From an uncultured Lachnospiraceae bacterium (GTDB lineage Bacteria; Bacillota; Clostridia; Lachnospirales; Lachnospiraceae), in contig OMRF01000182.1 in NCBI GenBank assembly GCA_900313435.1, positions 1 through 6,561 on the forward strand: a stretch of 6,561 nucleotides of DNA, read 5' to 3'. Position 1 is the first letter of the stretch. Every line of letters starts with the position of its first letter. This document shows, one piece after another, positions 1 through 6,483 of this stretch. The translations under genes and the position numbers were made by a program. Below the pieces are notes generated by a model. The model was not told the DNA's origin. It searched no databases and was given only the letters and a program-made list of their open reading frames with translations.

Positions 1-2688
1 ATCTTTGATGACGAGGTAAAAAAGAAAAGGACTGCCGCAAAAGATGTGATCAGAAAACAACTTCTTGATACTTATTTTGCAAAGAGCGCAGGTGAGGTAT
101 TTGAAGGCTTGAAGAAGGCCGGAGAATACGCCGCGATACTGACAGGGCTTTCAAAGGAGTTTTACGAAAGATTCCTTCTTGAAAAGAGAAAAAAAGGCGT
201 GATGGATTTTTCCGACTGCGAGCATATCGCGCTTACTATACTCTGCGATGAGAAAACAAAGGAGAAAAGACCTGCCGCCGCAGAGCTTTCAGATTATTTT
301 GAAGAGATAATGGTGGATGAATATCAGGATTCAAACGAGCTTCAGGAAACCATACTTAAGAGTCTCGTGACAGAAGATGAGCGTCATGGAAATTACTTTA
401 TGGTCGGTGATATGAAGCAGTCCATATATGGTTTTCGCCATGCCGACCCGACCATATTCGCAAGAAAGTATGAAAGCTTTTCAGAGGATGGTATCAGAGA
501 CCGGCTGATAATCCTGGACAAAAACTTCAGGAGCAGGAACTCAGTGATATCCTCCGTGAACAGTATATTTCTTGAAGCAATGAAGAAGGATGTGGGAGGG
601 ATAGAGTATGATGAAAGGGAAAGCCTAAAACTTGGTGCTTCCTTTCCGGAGGATACGGATCAGAATGTTACAGAGCTTCATATTCTCGACTGGCCGAAGG
701 AGGAGGATAAAAGGGGGGATTTTCTTCGGAAGAACGATTATGAAGCGGACTATTGCGCAGAAATAGTTTCGGGGATACTCAAGACTTTTACGGTTTATGA
801 CAGAAAGACTGACTCCATGAGAAGGGCGCGTCCCAATGACATAGTGATCCTTTCAAGAAGTTCAAAGGGTTCGTATCAGGAGCTGTCACGCGCCTTCTTA
901 AAAAAAGGCATCGGGCTTTCCATGGTAGAAAAGGAGAATTATCTTGAAAGCTATGAAGCAAAGGTCATAACGGCTCTCCTTTCAATAATAGATAATCCTA
1001 GGGACGATATTTCCCTTGTGACCGTCCTTAAAAGCTCTATATGCGGCTTTTCAGATGAAGAACTTCTTAAGATAAGAGGCAGTGAGAAAAAGGGCTTCTT
1101 TTTCGAGGACTTCAGAAGGTATTTAAGTGATGATCCAAAGAGTGAAAAGGCAGAGGCTTTTCTTGAATTGTTTGATTCTTTAAGGACAAGAGCGGGAAGG
1201 GGGAGTGTCAGAGAGCTTATAGAATATATCTATGACAAAACGGGCTTTTTGAATTTCGTTTCTGCCATGCCGCAGGGGAGGGTCAGAAGAGAAAACCTCC
1301 TTAGGATACTATCGCTCTGCGATGATTTTGAAAGGAACTCGGGGAAGGGACTCTTTAATTTCATCCGTACCCTTAAACAGCAAAAGGAATACTCAAGTCC
1401 TTCCGGAGGGTGCATTGAAGATGATGACGATTCCCCCTTTGTGCGCCTCATGACGATCCACAAGAGTAAGGGACTCCAGTTTCCCATCGTTATCCTTTAC
1501 GGTGCGGGAAGACAATTTAAAAATGAGACTTCCCATGGTGCGGTCTATGTTTCTCCGGGAAACGGTCTTTTTCTTGAAGCCTTTGACCGTGAAAAACGGA
1601 CAACCGAAAAGACCATTTCAGAAAATATAGCCAAGCTTATGGATAAGAGAGACGAAAGAGGAGAGGAACTGAGGCTCCTTTACGTTGCACTGACAAGGGC
1701 ACAGGAGAAGCTCATCGTGATAGGAACTTCTTCTGATGGTGATGATAATGATGAGCTGAACCGATCACCGGAAATGTCTTTTACGGAGCGGCTTAACTGC
1801 AAAGATTATCTTCACTACATCCTTCCGGCGGCTCAAAACAGAAGGGATCTGTTTTTAATAAAAAGGGTCACCCCTTCCTTTTTAACCGAAAGTGAGAGTG
1901 AGGATACAGATGAAAAGGAAGAAAAGGAGGTCGCACTCACACTCTCGAAAGATTATATGGATTCAGACACGGTAAAGGATTTTTTGGAGAGAGCAAATTT
2001 TCGTTATCCTCATGAAAATGAGATCGTATTCAAGACAAAGTATTCGGTCAGCGAACTTAAGTCAAGAAGGTCAGATGAACTGCTCCTTTCGGAAGATGTA
2101 TCACGGCTTTACAGTGAGCCTTCGGAAAGGGTAAAATATGTTCCTGTCTTCATGGGCGGAGAAAGGGAGACAGCCCGTGGATCAAAGAGAGGAACAGCCT
2201 TCCATAGATTCCTTGAGTGTTTTGATTTTACAGCCTTGGGATATTCTGATTCCTATGAAAGTGAACTCTTCAGGATGAAAGAAAGAGGACTTATATCAAA
2301 GGAGGAGGAAGAACTCCTTGACGGGAGAAAGATAAAGGATTTTCTCAAAAGCACGATCTCACAAAGGATGCATGAAGCGGCATTAAGGAAGGAGCTTTTC
2401 AGGGAAAAGGCATTCATGATGAGAACAAGGGCAGACGCGGTTCCGGGTGAAAAAGGGAAGGAAGGCTTTCTGCTCATACAGGGAATAGTCGATGTATTCT
2501 TCTTTGAAAATGAGAAACTTGTCATCTTAGATTACAAGACTGACAGAGTGAGATCCTTTGAAACACTAAGTGCGCGCTATGCTCTTCAGCTTCAGCTTTA
2601 CGGTGACGCTCTTTCAAAAGCATATGAGAAAGAGGTTGAAGGTTTATATATCTATTCATTTGCGTTGAATTCGGAGGGGAAGATTTAA
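1..2688 (+). CDS. addA: ATP-dependent helicase/nuclease subunit A (AddA), 5'-truncated by the window edge
   Basis: AddA is the helicase plus nuclease subunit of AddAB, which resects double-strand DNA ends for recombination until it meets a Chi-like site. The frame is open from base 1, so the GTG at 46 is only an internal codon. About 895 codons are present against roughly 1,200 in the family, so about the first quarter, including the Walker A motif, is missing. Visible UvrD/SF1 motifs in order are MDFSD (202-216), motif II DEYQD (316-330), motif III VGDMKQSIYGFRH (403-438), motif IV LDKNFRS (514-534), motif V TIHKSKG (1453-1473) and motif VI LLYVALTRAQEK (1675-1710). The C-terminal RecB-type nuclease domain keeps GTAFHRF (His codon at 2203), GIVDVF (Asp at 2491) and LDYKTD (Asp 2530, Lys 2536), so the nuclease looks active. 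The partner addB is expected upstream and is not seen. The stop codon lies 4 bases before the next gene, which suggests cotranscription. Confidence 0.96.
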   Translation: MFDDEVKKKRTAAKDVIRKQLLDTYFAKSAGEVFEGLKKAGEYAAILTGLSKEFYERFLLEKRKKGVMDFSDCEHIALTILCDEKTKEKRPAAAELSDYFEEIMVDEYQDSNELQETILKSLVTEDERHGNYFMVGDMKQSIYGFRHADPTIFARKYESFSEDGIRDRLIILDKNFRSRNSVISSVNSIFLEAMKKDVGGIEYDERESLKLGASFPEDTDQNVTELHILDWPKEEDKRGDFLRKNDYEADYCAEIVSGILKTFTVYDRKTDSMRRARPNDIVILSRSSKGSYQELSRAFLKKGIGLSMVEKENYLESYEAKVITALLSIIDNPRDDISLVTVLKSSICGFSDEELLKIRGSEKKGFFFEDFRRYLSDDPKSEKAEAFLELFDSLRTRAGRGSVRELIEYIYDKTGFLNFVSAMPQGRVRRENLLRILSLCDDFERNSGKGLFNFIRTLKQQKEYSSPSGGCIEDDDDSPFVRLMTIHKSKGLQFPIVILYGAGRQFKNETSHGAVYVSPGNGLFLEAFDREKRTTEKTISENIAKLMDKRDERGEELRLLYVALTRAQEKLIVIGTSSDGDDNDELNRSPEMSFTERLNCKDYLHYILPAAQNRRDLFLIKRVTPSFLTESESEDTDEKEEKEVALTLSKDYMDSDTVKDFLERANFRYPHENEIVFKTKYSVSELKSRRSDELLLSEDVSRLYSEPSERVKYVPVFMGGERETARGSKRGTAFHRFLECFDFTALGYSDSYESELFRMKERGLISKEEEELLDGRKIKDFLKSTISQRMHEAALRKELFREKAFMMRTRADAVPGEKGKEGFLLIQGIVDVFFFENEKLVILDYKTDRVRSFETLSARYALQLQLYGDALSKAYEKEVEGLYIYSFALNSEGKI

Positions 2689-2692
2689 GATC

Positions 2693-3691
2693 ATGAAAAG
2701 GAAAAGTGTTTTGATCGGAGCGCTCAGCATCATCTGTGCTTTCGTTCTTTCCGGCTGTACGATAGGAGGAAAGAGGGTCGTGTTTTCCGATCCCATCAAA
2801 GTTGCGAGTGTCCTTACAGTCGGAGATATGAAGTGTCCGAAGGAGGAAGCGCTTGTCTATCTTCTTAACTACAGAAGTCTCTATGACAATATCATGGGTG
2901 CAAGCATATGGGACGGAAGCTTTGACTTGAACAGGCTTTCAAACAGCGTAAAGGTTTCGGTGATGGATATCTTAGCTGAGACCTACGTTCTTGCAATGGA
3001 CGCGAAGGACAAAGGAACAGACGGTCTTTCAGAGACAGAGGAAAAAGGAATAGAGGATAGCGCGAAAGATTATTATTCTCTCATGTCTGAAAAGGAAAAG
3101 GAGTATTGCTCCGTTACCGAGGCAAAGCTTATCGATGCATACAAAAAATTCTACATCGCTCAGAGGAACTGTAATGCCATGATGGAGGCTGTGGATCAGG
3201 AGGTAAGCGAGGATGAGGCCAGGGTGATCGACGCGGAGGTAATAGTCATGTCTGATCCCGAAAAGGCTTCGAAGGCAAGTACTGCGATCAATACCGGGAA
3301 ATCCTTTGAGGATGTTATGAATACATATTCCGAGGGGCAAAAGGGACAGATATCATTTGGAAGAAATACCTATCCGAAGGAAGCAGAGGATGTGATCTTC
3401 AGGCTTGAGAACAATGAGGTCTCGGGGCTCATCACGGCAGGTGATAAGTATTATATCGTGAAGTGCATCAACAAATACAACGCCGGACTTTCAGAGGAAA
3501 ACAAAAAAAATATCCTCGAAAAAAGAAAGGTGTCTGCCATCAAAAACGTGATCGAAGAGTCAAAGGGAAAGTATGTGACCGCCGAGGATACTGAGTTCTG
3601 GAGCGGCGTTGAGATAATCTCCGATGAAGCAAAGACAGAAAAAAAGCGAGATTCATTTTTCAGCGTGCTCCAAAAACATCTTGTAATCTGA
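2693..3691 (+). CDS. Lipoprotein with degenerate parvulin-like (PpiC/PrsA-type) peptidyl-prolyl isomerase domain
   Basis: This is a predicted 332-residue extracytoplasmic lipoprotein, probably a folding factor anchored on the outer face of the membrane. The N-terminus has MKRK, a hydrophobic core and a lipobox LSGC, with the lipidated Cys at residue 22. A helical, charged SurA/PrsA-like N-terminal region spans about residues 30-175. Residues about 178-260 resemble the parvulin fold: EVIVM strand, SFEDVMNTYSEG, GQISFGRN, EAEDVIFRLENNEVSGLI, KYYIVKCI. The usual active-site histidines (in the 'HIL' strand and the 'GYHIIKV' strand) are replaced by Glu182 and Tyr254, so isomerase activity is doubtful and a chaperone role is possible. 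The start follows GGAGGGG at 2673-2679 inside the end of addA; the 13-base spacing is long, but the signal peptide begins right at this ATG. The 4-base gap to addA points to one transcript. The lipoprotein call is firm; the domain assignment is from pattern only. Confidence 0.8.
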   Translation: MKRKSVLIGALSIICAFVLSGCTIGGKRVVFSDPIKVASVLTVGDMKCPKEEALVYLLNYRSLYDNIMGASIWDGSFDLNRLSNSVKVSVMDILAETYVLAMDAKDKGTDGLSETEEKGIEDSAKDYYSLMSEKEKEYCSVTEAKLIDAYKKFYIAQRNCNAMMEAVDQEVSEDEARVIDAEVIVMSDPEKASKASTAINTGKSFEDVMNTYSEGQKGQISFGRNTYPKEAEDVIFRLENNEVSGLITAGDKYYIVKCINKYNAGLSEENKKNILEKRKVSAIKNVIEESKGKYVTAEDTEFWSGVEIISDEAKTEKKRDSFFSVLQKHLVI

Positions 3692-3695
3692 ATAC

Positions 3696-3717
3696 TTTTT
3701 ATTTGACTAAATAAAAA
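3696..3717. repeat. AT-only inverted repeat overlapping the -35 box
   Basis: TTTTTATTT (3696-3704) is a perfect inverted copy of AAATAAAAA (3709-3717) around the four-base loop GACT. It lies just after the lipoprotein stop codon. It has no GC pairs and no following T-tract, so it is a poor terminator. Its left arm and loop contain the TTGACT -35 element of the next promoter, so it may be an AT-rich promoter-flanking element, or it may be chance in AT-rich sequence. Confidence 0.4.
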
Positions 3718-3730
3718 AATGAGTTATACT
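3703..3730 (+). promoter_or_regulatory. Sigma-A-type promoter for the DUF6465-like gene
   Basis: TTGACT (3703-3708) and TATACT (3725-3730) each differ from the consensus by one base and are 16 bases apart. Transcription would start near 3737, giving a leader of about 60 bases that ends in an AGGAGG ribosome binding site (3783-3788), 8 bases before the ATG at 3797. A-rich flanks could act as UP-like sequence. The promoter strength, the ribosome binding site and a dedicated terminator all fit a highly expressed single gene. Confidence 0.75.
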
Positions 3731-3796
3731 TGTGAAGTCTTAATTAATCAGTATAGATATTTTTTTATCACATTGATCTTTTAGGAGGAAAAAGAC

Positions 3797-4240
3797 ATGG
3801 AGACAAAGAAAACTGCTGCAAAGCCTGAGGCAGATATGAAGAAGCTCGCTACAGAACTTGCAAAGGATGCAAAGGCTGTTGAGACAAAGGCTGCCGCTGC
3901 TGTAAAGAAGCCCGCAGCTACTGCAAAGAAGAAGGCTTCAACTGCAAAGAAAGCTACTTCAAAGGCTGCTGCTTCTGCAAAGAAGACTGTAGCGAAGGCC
4001 GGCGAAGCTGTAAAGAAGACAGTTGCAAAGGTTGCAGCAAAGGCTTCTGACACAAAGGTAAAGGTTGAGATCCAGGATGATTTCGGAAACTCAAAGAACA
4101 TTGATGACATCAAGGCTGATATCCTTGCCAGCACAAAGAAGAAGTCAGTTAAGAAGATCGATGTTTATGTAAAGCCTTCACAGAATGCTGTTTATTATGT
4201 AGCTGACGGTGACGCAGGAAGCATCAAGCTTTTCGGCTGA
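3797..4240 (+). CDS. Histone H1-like Lys/Ala-rich protein with C-terminal DUF6465-like domain
   Basis: This is a 147-residue basic protein of unknown function. Residues about 1-84 are low complexity, almost only Lys, Ala, Thr, Val and Ser, with repeated KKA/AKK/KKTVAK units like the tails of histone H1 and bacterial H1-like proteins. Residues about 85-147 form a compact domain: KVKVEIQDDFGNSKNIDDI, a Lys linker, then IDVYVKP, NAVYYV and a final IKLFG. The pattern 'YVKP...AVYYV' is what I recall for DUF6465 proteins of Lachnospiraceae. The likely role is binding DNA or RNA through the tail, with the C-terminal domain as a folded module; this is inference. It has its own promoter, a strong AGGAGG ribosome binding site and an intrinsic terminator, so it is probably an abundant monocistronic product. 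Codon use is narrow (mostly GCA, GCT, AAG), which also suggests high expression. The complementary-strand ORF here is an artefact of the repetitive sequence. Confidence 0.85.
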   Translation: METKKTAAKPEADMKKLATELAKDAKAVETKAAAAVKKPAATAKKKASTAKKATSKAAASAKKTVAKAGEAVKKTVAKVAAKASDTKVKVEIQDDFGNSKNIDDIKADILASTKKKSVKKIDVYVKPSQNAVYYVADGDAGSIKLFG

Positions 4241-4265
4241 TAGAAAGATTTAAAAAATAATTTTT

Positions 4266-4309
4266 ATACCGTCCGTAAAGGCAGAGCTTTTACGGACGGT
4301 ATTGTTTTT
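4266..4309 (+). terminator. Intrinsic terminator of the DUF6465-like gene
   Basis: A 14-bp perfect stem pairs ATACCGTCCGTAAA (4266-4279) with 4289-4302 around a 9-base loop, followed by TGTTTTT (4303-4309). It begins 25 bases after the stop codon at 4240 and ends 34 bases before the htpG ATG, so it separates the two genes. The stem's GC-rich core and the T-run are typical of Rho-independent terminators. Confidence 0.9.
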
Positions 4310-4326
4310 GACAATAGTATTTTTGG

Positions 4327-4334
4327 AAAAGAGG
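4327..4334 (+). promoter_or_regulatory. Ribosome binding site that fixes the htpG start
   Basis: AAAAGAGG ends 9 bases before the ATG at 4344, a good spacing. A longer reading frame starts at a TTG at 4302, but that codon lies in the 3' arm of the preceding terminator, has no ribosome binding site, and would add 14 residues unlike any HtpG N-terminus. From 4344 the protein starts MASKHGSL, as expected for the family. Confidence 0.8.
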
Positions 4335-4343
4335 TTTTTTGAC

Positions 4344-6446
4344 ATGGCTTCAAAACACGGCAGCTTGTCCATTACCAGCGAGAACATTTTCCCTGTAATT
4401 AAAAAATGGCTTTATTCTGATCACGATATCTTTTACCGTGAGCTCATCTCAAACGGATGTGATGCCATCACAAAACTGAAGAAACTTGATATGATGGGGG
4501 ATACAGCACTTCCCGATGATTTCAAGCCTCGCATAGATATTCTGCTTGATGACAAAAAAAAGACCATTACTGTTCGGGATAACGGACTTGGAATGACAGA
4601 AGATGAGGTGGATCAGTATATAAATCAGATCGCCTTTTCAGGCGCCACCGACTTTCTTGAAAAGTACAAGGACAAGGCATCCGAGGATCAGATCATAGGT
4701 CACTTCGGACTTGGTTTCTATTCTGCCTTCATGGTATCTGACAGGGTCACTATAGATACCCGTTCCTATAAGGAGGGCGAGAAGGCCGTGCATTGGGACT
4801 GCAGCGGCGGTACCGAATTTGATCTTTCTGAAGGAGAGAGAGAGGGTGTAGGAACAGACATCACTCTTTATGTAAATGAAGACTGCCTCGAATTCGTTAA
4901 CGAGTACAGGGCTCGTGAGGTCATCACAAAGTACTGCTCTTTTATGCCTTATGAGATATTCATAAAGAACGTGAATGCGGAAGAGAAAACCGAGACCATT
5001 GATGAGGATGAAAAGCTTGAGACAGATGTCGTCCTTGAAACTATAGATGTTCCTGCAAAGACCGAGGAGAAGACAAATGAGGACGGCACAAAGGAAACTG
5101 TAGAGGTAAGCCCCGCGAAAAAACAGCTGAAGATCAAAAAGCGGGAGAAGAGCGTAAATGATACAGATCCCCTTTGGAACAAGACTGCCTCGGATTGCAC
5201 GGATGATGAATACAAGGAATTCTACAGAAAGGGCTTCAATAATTACAAGGAGCCTTTGTTCTGGATACATCTTAATATGGATTATCCCTTCAGGTTGAAG
5301 GGAATCCTCTACTTCCCCAGGATCAATTCAGAGTACGAATCAATAGAAGGCACGATCAAGCTCTACAACAATCAGGTCTTCATCGCTGACAATATTAAAG
5401 AGGTGATACCGGAGTTCTTGATGCTTCTGAAGGGAGTAATAGACTGTCCCGATCTGCCGCTTAATGTTTCAAGGAGTGCTCTTCAGAATGACGGCTTTGC
5501 GCAAAAGATATCCGAGCATATCACAAAGAAGGTGGCTGACAAGCTGTCGGGGCTTTGCAAGACAGACCGTGAGAACTATGAGAAGTATTGGGATGATATC
5601 TCGCCCTTCATCAAGTTCGGCTGCCTGAAGGACGAGAAATTCTGCGACAGGATGAATGACTATATCCTGTTCAAGGATATAAATGAAAAGTACCTCACGC
5701 TTCCGGATCTTCTGAAAAAAGAAGAAGAGAAGAAGGACGAAGAGACTCCCGAGATACTTGACAAGGACGGTAATCCCATAAAGACGGATGAAGACAAAAA
5801 AGAAGATTCAGATGATGACAAGGATGGTGACAAGAGAAAGCCCGTATATTATGTGACTGACCTTAAAGCCCAGGCTCAGTATGTGAACCTCTTCAAGGAA
5901 CAGAATATGGATGCGGTGATACTCGACAAGGTGATAGACACCTCTTTCATCACACAGCTTGAACAGAGAAACGAAGGCTACAGATTTTTGAGGATAGACT
6001 CCGAGGTTGAGGACTCTCTTATCGATGAGGTGTCGGAGGAGGAACTTGAAAAGGAGAAGGAGAAACTTTCAGAACTTTTCAAGAAAGCGCTCTCAAAGGA
6101 TAATCTTGAGATAAAGGTCTCAAAGATGAAGAATAAGGACATCTCTTCTATGATCACAGTAAATGAGGAGACCAGAAGGATGTCCGACATGATGAAGATG
6201 TATAGTTCAAAGGGCTTTGACCCGAATATGTTCGGCGGGAATGAAACGCTGGTCCTTAACGCAAATCACAAGCTTGTGAAATATGTGCTTCATCACACGG
6301 AGGATGAAAATATAGAAACCTTCTGCAAGGAACTTTATGACCTTGCAAAGATCATGAACGGATCGCTCTCACCGGATGAGATGACAGGCTTCCTTCAGAG
6401 AACAAATGAGATCATGCTGCTGCTTACAAACAAGGCAGATACCTAA
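4344..6446 (+). CDS. htpG: Molecular chaperone HtpG (bacterial Hsp90)
   Basis: This is a cytosolic ATP-dependent dimeric chaperone of 700 residues, against about 620-650 for well-studied bacterial HtpG. The GHKL ATPase domain shows RELISNGCDA (Glu33, Asn37, Asp40), DNGLGMT (79-85), HFGLGFYSAFMVSD (from 120) and GGTEF (about 155-160). The middle domain has LPLNVSRSALQ, with the ATP-sensing Arg at 377. A C-terminal dimerisation region follows with no stop or frameshift. Two charged additions explain the length: an N-M linker at about 213-272 rich in Glu, Lys and Thr, and an acidic stretch at about 458-499 with a DSDDDKDGD core just before VYYVTD. The second seems usual for clostridial HtpG, from memory. 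The Asn-Gly-Cys-Asp replaces the commoner Asn-Ala-Ser-Asp. No CIRCE element or CtsR box is visible upstream, and no convincing promoter lies between the preceding terminator and the start. Confidence 0.97.
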   Translation: MASKHGSLSITSENIFPVIKKWLYSDHDIFYRELISNGCDAITKLKKLDMMGDTALPDDFKPRIDILLDDKKKTITVRDNGLGMTEDEVDQYINQIAFSGATDFLEKYKDKASEDQIIGHFGLGFYSAFMVSDRVTIDTRSYKEGEKAVHWDCSGGTEFDLSEGEREGVGTDITLYVNEDCLEFVNEYRAREVITKYCSFMPYEIFIKNVNAEEKTETIDEDEKLETDVVLETIDVPAKTEEKTNEDGTKETVEVSPAKKQLKIKKREKSVNDTDPLWNKTASDCTDDEYKEFYRKGFNNYKEPLFWIHLNMDYPFRLKGILYFPRINSEYESIEGTIKLYNNQVFIADNIKEVIPEFLMLLKGVIDCPDLPLNVSRSALQNDGFAQKISEHITKKVADKLSGLCKTDRENYEKYWDDISPFIKFGCLKDEKFCDRMNDYILFKDINEKYLTLPDLLKKEEEKKDEETPEILDKDGNPIKTDEDKKEDSDDDKDGDKRKPVYYVTDLKAQAQYVNLFKEQNMDAVILDKVIDTSFITQLEQRNEGYRFLRIDSEVEDSLIDEVSEEELEKEKEKLSELFKKALSKDNLEIKVSKMKNKDISSMITVNEETRRMSDMMKMYSSKGFDPNMFGGNETLVLNANHKLVKYVLHHTEDENIETFCKELYDLAKIMNGSLSPDEMTGFLQRTNEIMLLLTNKADT

Positions 6447-6483
6447 AAAATGGACCCCCGGGACAGTCCCGGGGGTCCATTTT
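6447..6483 (+). terminator. Intrinsic terminator of htpG; target hairpin of the group II intron
   Basis: A perfect 17-bp stem pairs 6447-6463 with 6467-6483, leaving only CAG as loop. It starts on the base after the htpG stop codon. The core TGGACCCCCGGGA is very GC-rich and is flanked by AAAA on the left and TTTT on the right, so it could work in both directions. The T-run is cut short after four bases, where the intron-like sequence begins. Confidence 0.9.

Noticed and set aside
46..48. GTG as a possible start codon for the addA frame
   Set aside because: The frame is open to base 1 and reads plausible AddA sequence upstream, and the family needs about 300 more N-terminal residues. It is an internal Val codon.
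3730..3757. Second promoter candidate TTGTGA with TATAGA, 16 bases apart
   Set aside because: The -35 is poor and a better promoter sits just upstream. It could be a secondary start but is not supported enough to list.
3781..4134. 117-codon ORF on the - strand rich in Phe, Ala and Ser
   Set aside because: It is the mirror of the repetitive Lys/Ala codons of the + strand gene, which has a clear promoter, ribosome binding site and terminator.
4302..4343. N-terminal extension of HtpG from TTG at 4302
   Set aside because: It overlaps the arm of the preceding terminator, lacks a ribosome binding site and adds residues unlike HtpG. The ATG at 4344 has a well-placed AAAAGAGG.
4241..4343. CIRCE or CtsR heat-shock operator upstream of htpG
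   Set aside because: No TTAGCACTC/GAGTGCTAA repeat and no GGTCAAA heptads are present. The only strong inverted repeat is the terminator.
4638..5270. 210-codon ORF on the - strand inside htpG
   Set aside because: It lies wholly within the conserved htpG coding region, has no recognisable domain and no supporting ribosome binding site or promoter that I can see.
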